From positions 1 to 11,064 of the forward strand of contig JAHEMP010000055.1 of assembly GCA_024643585.1 (NCBI GenBank): a DNA stretch of 11,064 bases. The letters are read 5' to 3'. Origin of the DNA: Crocinitomicaceae bacterium (GTDB lineage: Bacteria > Bacteroidota > Bacteroidia > Flavobacteriales_D > Crocinitomicaceae). Within the stretch, counting starts at the first letter, position 1, and the number at the start of each line of letters is the position of its first letter. This document shows positions 6,257 to 11,064 of the stretch, piece by piece. The notes beneath the pieces were generated by a model, which was not told the DNA's origin, made no database searches, and saw only the letters and a list, made by a program, of their open reading frames with translations. The translations under genes and the position numbers were made by a program.

Positions 6257-7756
6257 ATGAGTCCAGCGGTAATTATTACATTGATAGCAAGTTATTTTGG
6301 TCTTTTGCTGGTGGTTGCTCATTTCACTTCAAAAGGTGCAGATAATGATTCTTTCTTCACTGGAAATAAAAAAAGTCCTTGGTATTTGGTTGCTTTTGGC
6401 ATGATAGGGGCCTCCTTGTCGGGTGTTACATTCTTATCAATACCAGGTTGGGTTGGAAATCCAGGGAATCAATTTTCATACATGCAAGTTGTTTTTGGGT
6501 ATTTGTTAGGCTATATCGTAGTCGCTTATATACTTATGCCAATTTACTACCGAATGAATTTGACTTCAATTTACACCTACTTGGAGGAAAGATTTGGTTT
6601 TTACACCCACAAGACTGGGGCGATTTTCTTTTTAGGTAGTCGACTTTTAGGTTCGGCAATTCGTTTGTTGCTTGTTGCCAATGTTCTTCAATTGTTCTTG
6701 TTTGACCAATTGAATGTACCTTTTGAATTGACTGTTTTTCTATCGATTGCCTTAATTTGGGTATATACGAATAAGGGCGGAATTAAAACCATAATTTGGA
6801 CCGACACTTTACAAACATTTTTTATGATTGCCGCTGTATTACTTATGTGTTACATAATCGTTGGTGATTTGGATTTACACAATAAAGGAGTAATAACATC
6901 GATTTCAGAAAGCAGTTATTCACGTATTTTCTTTTTTGATGATTGGACGGCCAAAAACTATTTTTGGAAACATTTTTTAGGGGGAATATTTATAGCAATA
7001 GGTATGACAGGTTTGGATCAAGACATGATGCAAAAAAACTTGTCCTGTAAAAACATCAAAGAAGCACAGAAAAACATGATGAGTTTTGCTGTGGTTTTGG
7101 TTTTTGTCAACTTGATTTTTCTTGGATTAGGGGCTTTGCTTTATATGTATTCCATTGAAACGGGTATAGGACAAGGCGTTGCTGGCGATGATTTGTTTGC
7201 AACCATTGCCTTGAATCCAAAAACGGGATTGACTGTAGGTGTATTGTTCTTGGTGGGCTTGATTGCAGCGGCCTATTCAAGTGCTGATAGTGCGTTGACA
7301 GCCTTAACTACTTCCTTTTCTTTTGATATTTTTGATTTAAGTAAAAAAGAAAAAACAGAACAAGATAAATTAAGAAAAAAAGTACATGTCGGGGTTTCTA
7401 TTTTACTGTTGGTCACTATCATTGTTTTGAAATACACGACCTCTTCAAGTGCTATTGGGCTGGTAATGTTCTTTGCTGGTTTTACATATGGTCCGCTAAT
7501 TGCCTTATTCTTCTTCGGGATACTTACTAAGCGAGTTTTAAATGACAAATGGGTTCCGGTTGCATGTTTAATAGCCATTAGTATTACTATATTTCTCTGG
7601 TATTATTCCGCAGGAGCGCCTGGTGTAGGACCCGGGAATCTCGGAATTTTTGGAAAATACACAATTGGATTTGAACTGATCATTTTCAATTCTATAATAA
7701 CCTTCATGACTCTTTTTGCGATTTCAAAAAAGGGAACAGTTAAAACTTTAGCTTAA
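6257..7756 (+). CDS. Sodium:solute symporter (SSS/SSF family)
   Basis: A 499-residue inner-membrane transporter, the usual length for the family, with about 13 hydrophobic segments from residue 4 to 488. It would use the sodium gradient to import a small solute. Family hallmarks include the N-terminal FFTGNKKSPWYLVAFGMIGASLSGVTFLSIPG (33-64), GSRLLGSAIRLLL (127-139), TNKGGIKTIIWTDTLQ (171-186) and GMTGLDQDMMQKNLSCKN (249-266). The segment AAAYSSADSALTALTTSFSFDIF (337-359) corresponds to the TM8 sodium-site region of vSGLT, with Ser341-Ser342 at the positions of vSGLT Ser364-Ser365. The substrate cannot be assigned from sequence; sugars, amino sugars, amino acids and carboxylates are all possible in this family. 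Its stop is 9 bp before the GlmU-like gene, so the two are probably cotranscribed, although a functional link is not shown. Confidence 0.9.
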   Translation: MSPAVIITLIASYFGLLLVVAHFTSKGADNDSFFTGNKKSPWYLVAFGMIGASLSGVTFLSIPGWVGNPGNQFSYMQVVFGYLLGYIVVAYILMPIYYRMNLTSIYTYLEERFGFYTHKTGAIFFLGSRLLGSAIRLLLVANVLQLFLFDQLNVPFELTVFLSIALIWVYTNKGGIKTIIWTDTLQTFFMIAAVLLMCYIIVGDLDLHNKGVITSISESSYSRIFFFDDWTAKNYFWKHFLGGIFIAIGMTGLDQDMMQKNLSCKNIKEAQKNMMSFAVVLVFVNLIFLGLGALLYMYSIETGIGQGVAGDDLFATIALNPKTGLTVGVLFLVGLIAAAYSSADSALTALTTSFSFDIFDLSKKEKTEQDKLRKKVHVGVSILLLVTIIVLKYTTSSSAIGLVMFFAGFTYGPLIALFFFGILTKRVLNDKWVPVACLIAISITIFLWYYSAGAPGVGPGNLGIFGKYTIGFELIIFNSIITFMTLFAISKKGTVKTLA

Positions 7757-7765
7757 CTTTACAAC

Positions 7766-8899
7766 ATGAAAATTCAACTTCACGACAACGGATTGCATTT
7801 GGAATTTGCACCCCTGAGTTTATTGAAACCTGTTGCAGAATTGCGTATGGGGATTTTGACTTTTGAAGAACGCTGGGAAGAATTTTTTCCTGATGCAGAG
7901 TTTTGTGTTGCCACTGAAAATTATCTTCAGAAAAAATATCCATTAGAGAAGAATTGGGATTTATCTGTTCCCGCTAACGTAATTCCAAATGAAGATTATA
8001 TTTCCGTGCTCAACGGAATGAATCACGATACTGCCTTGTATTTTGGTGAAATTTGGCTGGGAATGAAAGGTTCTGGTGCAAACATTTTGCAATACAAAGG
8101 CGAAGCACCAATTATTATTTCAAAACGCTGGCACTTGTTTCAAAAAAATGATATCGTTTTAAAAAATGATTTTAAATTGTTGACTGAGGGAATAGATTCC
8201 CAAAGGCTATCAGACTCAGTTACCGTTATTGGTGATCGTCATTTGATTTTTCTAGAAGAAGGAGCGAAGGCTGAAGCTTGTGTTTTAAACACAAATGAAG
8301 GCCCAATTTATTTAGGTGAAAATTCAGAGATAATGGAAGGCTCCCTAGTTCGTGGACCCTTTGCTCTTTGTGATAATGCAGGATTAAAAATGGGAGCGAA
8401 AATATACGGTCCAACGACTATTGGTCCATTTTGTAAAGTTGGAGGAGAGGTTGGCAATTCAGTATTTCAATCTTATTCCAACAAAGGTCACGATGGTTTT
8501 GTCGGGAATGCTTTGATAGGAGACTGGTGCAATTTAGGTGCCGATACGAATACCTCGAATTTAAAAAACAACTATAGCAACATACGAACCTATAGTTATG
8601 TTTTAGGGGCGGAGGAACAAACGGATTTGCAATTTATGGGGTTGACCATCGGCGACCACAGCAAATGTGGGATCAATACTATGTTCAATACGGCGACAGT
8701 TGTGGGTGTTTCTTGTAATATTTATGGAGGAAATTTCCCTCAGAAATACATTCCTTCCTTTTCATGGGGAGGTTCAGAATTTGTTGATTTCGAATTTGAA
8801 AAAGCTATCGAGGCAGCAAATGGAATGATGAAAAGAAGAGGGTTAGAGTTGACAAGTGACGAAATTGAGATTCTTAAAGACGTAAAAAAGAGTCATTAA
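7766..8899 (+). CDS. GlmU-like alternative UDP-GlcNAc diphosphorylase / GlcN-1-P N-acetyltransferase
   Basis: A 377-residue putative sugar nucleotidyltransferase of the kind Bacteroidota carry where classical GlmU is absent (the family I recall as TIGR03991). It is expected to help make UDP-N-acetylglucosamine for peptidoglycan and lipid A in the cytoplasm. The N-terminal domain opens with APLSLLKPVAELRMGILTFEERW (15-37). This aligns in position with the nucleotide-binding loop of GlmU but lacks its canonical GxGTRM sequence. From about residue 150 to 325 it has hexapeptide-repeat turns typical of a left-handed beta-helix. Within this, NKGHDGFVGNALIGDWCNLGADTNTSN (239-265) parallels the acetyltransferase segment of GlmU ('KAGHLSYLGDAEIG...NIGAGT'), placing His242 at the catalytic histidine. 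A helical tail (341-377) ends the chain. The ATG is 9 bp after the symporter stop; a TAACTTTA (7754-7761), one base off a -7 element, could give a secondary promoter. Confidence 0.85.
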   Translation: MKIQLHDNGLHLEFAPLSLLKPVAELRMGILTFEERWEEFFPDAEFCVATENYLQKKYPLEKNWDLSVPANVIPNEDYISVLNGMNHDTALYFGEIWLGMKGSGANILQYKGEAPIIISKRWHLFQKNDIVLKNDFKLLTEGIDSQRLSDSVTVIGDRHLIFLEEGAKAEACVLNTNEGPIYLGENSEIMEGSLVRGPFALCDNAGLKMGAKIYGPTTIGPFCKVGGEVGNSVFQSYSNKGHDGFVGNALIGDWCNLGADTNTSNLKNNYSNIRTYSYVLGAEEQTDLQFMGLTIGDHSKCGINTMFNTATVVGVSCNIYGGNFPQKYIPSFSWGGSEFVDFEFEKAIEAANGMMKRRGLELTSDEIEILKDVKKSH

Positions 8900-8941
8900 A
8901 AGCACCATTACTGCTTAATTCTTTGAATTTTAAATTCATAA

Positions 8942-9013
8942 TACCCATGTTTCCAAAATTTTGATACAAAAAGTAATTTTGGTTACCTTCTTTACTATTT
9001 AAAAATATGGGTA
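8942..9013. repeat. Long imperfect inverted repeat, possible structured RNA element
   Basis: TACCCATGTTT (8942-8952) pairs with AAATATGGGTA (9003-9013): 11 pairs, one of them G-U. Immediately inside, CCAAAATT (8953-8960) pairs with AATTTTGG (8975-8982) around a 14-nt loop. The 5' arms are contiguous, while the 3' arms are separated by a 20-nt bulge (8983-9002). The result would be a 72-nt two-storey stem. It has no T-tract, so it is not a standard terminator, and I recognise no riboswitch or ncRNA family. It could be a 3'-end processing structure of the upstream operon or a protein-binding dyad. Confidence 0.4.
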
Positions 9014-9115
9014 AAAGTAAGAAGTAGTTAAATAGCGAGATGAAAAAAGGGCTACTATTTGTGAGATAATTTTTTTAAAATTAGAAACCCGACAAAATTT
9101 CCACTTCCATCAAAT

Positions 9116-9130
9116 TGGCACAGCCTTTGT
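9116..9130 (+). promoter_or_regulatory. Sigma-54-type -24/-12 promoter candidate for lon
   Basis: TGGCACAGCCTTTGT matches the sigma-54 (RpoN) consensus TGGCACrNNNNTTGC at every defined position except the final C, which is T, with correct spacing between the -24 GG and the -12 region. Transcription would start near 9142, about 90 nt upstream of the lon ATG at 9231. The TTTG inside it does not work as a Bacteroidota -7 element, because the preceding bases are AGCC rather than TAnn. Activation would need an enhancer-binding protein whose site is not identified here. Confidence 0.5.
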
Positions 9131-9230
9131 CAAATTAGTGTTCACGCTAAAAATAGCCGAAAATAGGGAGTTCGATATTTACTTTTTGTTTTCATCTGAC
9201 ACTTTGGCGGAATTAAAGACAACACTTTTT

Positions 9231-11064
9231 ATGAACGATATATTTGATAATACACTTTTGCATTTCGCGGGTGGTGAACAGGATGCTGAATTTATTCCAT
9301 TAATTACCTCTGAAGAAGAGGAATCAATGAATAAACAAGAATTTGGAGAAGAATTACCCATATTGTCTCTCCGTAACAATGTACTTTTTCCAGGTGTGGT
9401 AATTCCAATTACTGTTGGACGAGATAAATCAATTAAGCTGATTCAAGATGCCAATAAGGGAAATAAAATTATCGGAGTGGTTTCTCAAAAAGATCAATCA
9501 GAGGAATCACCTGAATTTGAAGATCTTCATTCTGTCGGCACTGTTGCTCAAATTGTTCGATTGCTGAAAATGCCTGATGGCAGTTCTACTGCTATTATTC
9601 AAGGGAAACGACGCTTTAAAATGACGGAGCAAACGCAGAGCGAGCCTTATATGAAAGCAAAAATAGAAATGCTTTCTGAAGCAAAATTTGACATAAAAAA
9701 TAAGAAGCTTGGTTTGATGATTGAAAATATCAAAGAACTTGCACTTCAAATTATTCGTGATAGCCCGAACATTCCTTCTGAAGCTTCATTTGCTATTGGA
9801 AACATAGATAGTCCAACATTTTTGGTGAATTTCATTTCTTCAAATATGAATGCGGATGTTTCCAAAAAACAAGATATGCTTGAGGAGCTTGATATGGCGA
9901 AAAGAGCTGCGAAGATCATGGAACATTTGGAGATGGAGTCTCAAATGTTGGATATGCGCAATGAGATTCAGCAAAAAGTCAAAAAAGATTTAGACAAACA
10001 GCAAAGAGATTATTTCCTTCAGCAACAAATGCGCACCATCCAAGAAGAATTAGGAGACAATCCTTTTCAAGAGGATGTAAATGATTTAGAAGAGCGTTCA
10101 AAAAACAAGAAGTGGGGTGAAAAAGAACAGAAATTGTTCCGAAAAGAATTGGATAAATTACAACGAATGAACCCGCAGGGGGCTGAGTATTCTGTTCAAT
10201 TGAATTATCTTGATTTGATTCTTGATTTACCTTGGAATTTATATTCAAAGGATAATTTAGACCTTAAGCGTGCTGAAAAGATTCTAAATCGGGATCATTA
10301 TGGATTAGACGATGTTAAAGAACGAATTCTTGAGTATTTGGCTGTGCTTAAGTTGAAAAACAATATGAAAGCGCCGATCCTTTGTTTTTACGGACCTCCT
10401 GGAGTGGGGAAAACGTCTTTAGGAAAAAGCATTGCTGAATCCTTAGGCAGAAAATACATTCGCATGTCGCTCGGAGGCTTACACGATGAAAGCGAGATTC
10501 GAGGACACCGAAAAACATATATTGGCGCTATGCCAGGGCGAATTGTTCAGCAATTGAAAAAATCTGAATTTTCAAATCCGGTATTCGTTTTGGATGAAAT
10601 TGATAAATTGGGCAGAAGCAATCATGGTGACCCATCCTCTGCACTTCTAGAGGTGTTGGACCCTGAACAAAATCATTCTTTCTATGATAATTATTTGGAA
10701 ACCGAATACGACTTGTCAAAAGTTATGTTTATCGCCACAGCCAATGATTTGTCTCAAGTTCAAGGCCCTTTGCGCGACAGAATGGAAATAATTGAAGTAA
10801 GCGGGTATACAGTCGAAGAGAAAATAGAAATCGCAAAACAACACTTAATTCCAAAGCAACTTGAAGAACATGGTTTAACGAAAAAAGACTTCTCTATCGA
10901 TAAAAAGTTATTAGAGAAAGTTGTGGAAGGTTATACTAGTGAATCAGGGGTTAGAGGTTTGGATAAGAAAATTGCTAAGTTGGTTCGAAGTCGCGCAAGA
11001 CAAAAAGCAATGGAGCAGGAATTCAATCCAAAAATAACCGAAGCGGACATTTTTGATTTCTTGG
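9231..11064 (+). CDS. lon: ATP-dependent Lon protease, N-terminal 611 residues (runs off the window)
   Basis: Lon degrades misfolded and regulatory proteins in the cytoplasm as a hexameric AAA+ serine protease. Visible are an acidic N-terminal extension (about 15-35), the LON substrate-binding domain (about 42-245, opening ELPILSLRNNVLFPG), and a long helical region with FLQQQMRTIQEELGD (roughly 263-277). The AAA+ module follows, with Walker A GPPGVGKT (388-395) and Walker B VFVLDEID (451-458), arginine-containing RDRMEI, and the lid domain with YTSESGVRGLDKKI. The Ser-Lys protease domain lies beyond the window end. The start at 9231 is preferred over the internal ATG at 9327 because AEFIPLITSEEEE, between them, matches the acidic extension I recall at the N-terminus of flavobacterial Lon proteins. 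The frame remains open upstream of 9231, but any earlier start (for example GTG 9138) would lie at or before the predicted transcription start. The reading frame is intact throughout. Confidence 0.95.
   Translation, partial: MNDIFDNTLLHFAGGEQDAEFIPLITSEEEESMNKQEFGEELPILSLRNNVLFPGVVIPITVGRDKSIKLIQDANKGNKIIGVVSQKDQSEESPEFEDLHSVGTVAQIVRLLKMPDGSSTAIIQGKRRFKMTEQTQSEPYMKAKIEMLSEAKFDIKNKKLGLMIENIKELALQIIRDSPNIPSEASFAIGNIDSPTFLVNFISSNMNADVSKKQDMLEELDMAKRAAKIMEHLEMESQMLDMRNEIQQKVKKDLDKQQRDYFLQQQMRTIQEELGDNPFQEDVNDLEERSKNKKWGEKEQKLFRKELDKLQRMNPQGAEYSVQLNYLDLILDLPWNLYSKDNLDLKRAEKILNRDHYGLDDVKERILEYLAVLKLKNNMKAPILCFYGPPGVGKTSLGKSIAESLGRKYIRMSLGGLHDESEIRGHRKTYIGAMPGRIVQQLKKSEFSNPVFVLDEIDKLGRSNHGDPSSALLEVLDPEQNHSFYDNYLETEYDLSKVMFIATANDLSQVQGPLRDRMEIIEVSGYTVEEKIEIAKQHLIPKQLEEHGLTKKDFSIDKKLLEKVVEGYTSESGVRGLDKKIAKLVRSRARQKAMEQEFNPKITEADIFDFL

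Larger units (their letters stand above)
8900..9230. other. 331-bp non-coding gap upstream of lon
   Basis: No convincing gene is seen on either strand; the longest start-to-stop runs noticed are a few codons, such as a 9-codon ORF near 9040. From left to right it contains a 15-bp interrupted palindrome TGAATTT-T-AAATTCA (8924-8938), the long imperfect inverted repeat at 8942-9013, an AT-rich stretch (9014-9100), and the sigma-54-like element at 9116-9130. About 100 bp of apparent lon leader follow. No clear intrinsic terminator for the GlmU-like gene is present unless the 8942-9013 structure acts as one; it lacks a T-tract. Confidence 0.7.

Noticed and set aside
8979..8989. TTGGTTACCTT shared with the FKBP promoter region (2915-2925)
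   Set aside because: An 11-base exact match is expected by chance many times in a window this size, and the second copy lacks the TTTG end of a -7 element.
9040..9069. Nine-codon ORF (MKKGLLFVR) in the gap before lon
   Set aside because: It is very short, has no clear initiation signal and ends in AT-rich sequence; it is indistinguishable from chance. It is upstream of the predicted lon transcription start, so it is not an obvious leader peptide.
9327..9329. Internal ATG as the lon start
   Set aside because: The 32 residues between 9231 and 9327 contain the acidic IPLIT..EEEE segment that I recall at the N-terminus of flavobacterial Lon proteins, so the upstream ATG fits better.
1..11064. 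Mobile element, CRISPR, toxin-antitoxin, phage-defence or biosynthetic cluster
   Set aside because: I looked for repeated spacers, terminal inverted repeats with a transposase, paired small ORFs and defence-type domains on both strands and saw none; the genes are ordinary chromosomal families with uniform composition.

Overview
The window looks like an ordinary, AT-rich stretch of chromosome from a member of the Bacteroidota, most likely a Flavobacteriia-type organism. Several things point there. Start codons sit behind A-rich leaders, mostly without a Shine-Dalgarno sequence. Several genes are preceded by the Bacteroidota -7 promoter element TAnnTTTG. The gene families are also typical of the group: a short AMP nucleosidase, a GlmU-like alternative sugar nucleotidyltransferase, a Porin_O_P-like barrel, a small membrane protein of a Bacteroidota-restricted family, paired FKBP isomerases, and a Lon with an acidic N-terminal extension. 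I see no insertion sequence, phage gene, tRNA, rRNA, CRISPR array, integrase or abrupt change in composition.

Layout, left to right. Bases 1-116 hold the tail of a probable MscS/YbdG-type mechanosensitive channel on the + strand, convergent with an AMP nucleosidase (130-900, -). Across an 89-bp divergent gap lie an unrecognised small secreted protein (990-1334, +) and an outer-membrane porin (1404-2726, +). Next is a two-gene + strand operon of FKBP-type peptidyl-prolyl isomerases (2944-4463): a FklB/Mip-like protein without a visible signal peptide, followed through an ATGA overlap by an FKBP-fold lipoprotein with degenerate active-site positions. A perfect 18-bp hairpin (4474-4517) terminates this operon and also the convergent gene for a small membrane-anchored protein (4530-5054, -). 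Divergent from that is a secreted beta-barrel protein (5285-6070, +) with its own terminator (6091-6124).

A sodium:solute symporter (6257-7756, +) is followed 9 bp later by a GlmU-like protein (7766-8899, +); the two are probably cotranscribed. The 331-bp gap that follows (8900-9230) is the most structured non-coding part of the window. It holds a long imperfect inverted repeat (8942-9013) and a near-consensus sigma-54 -24/-12 element (9116-9130). The latter is placed to drive lon (9231 to beyond the window end), which lacks its protease domain here only because the window ends.

Functionally this is mostly envelope biology and protein quality control: outer-membrane barrels, peptidyl-prolyl isomerases, Lon, and a cell-wall amino-sugar nucleotide enzyme. 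I do not see a new multi-gene system. The observations most worth checking are the possible sigma-54 control of lon, the divergent FKBP lipoprotein, the structured leader region upstream of lon, and the orphan secreted protein next to the porin.
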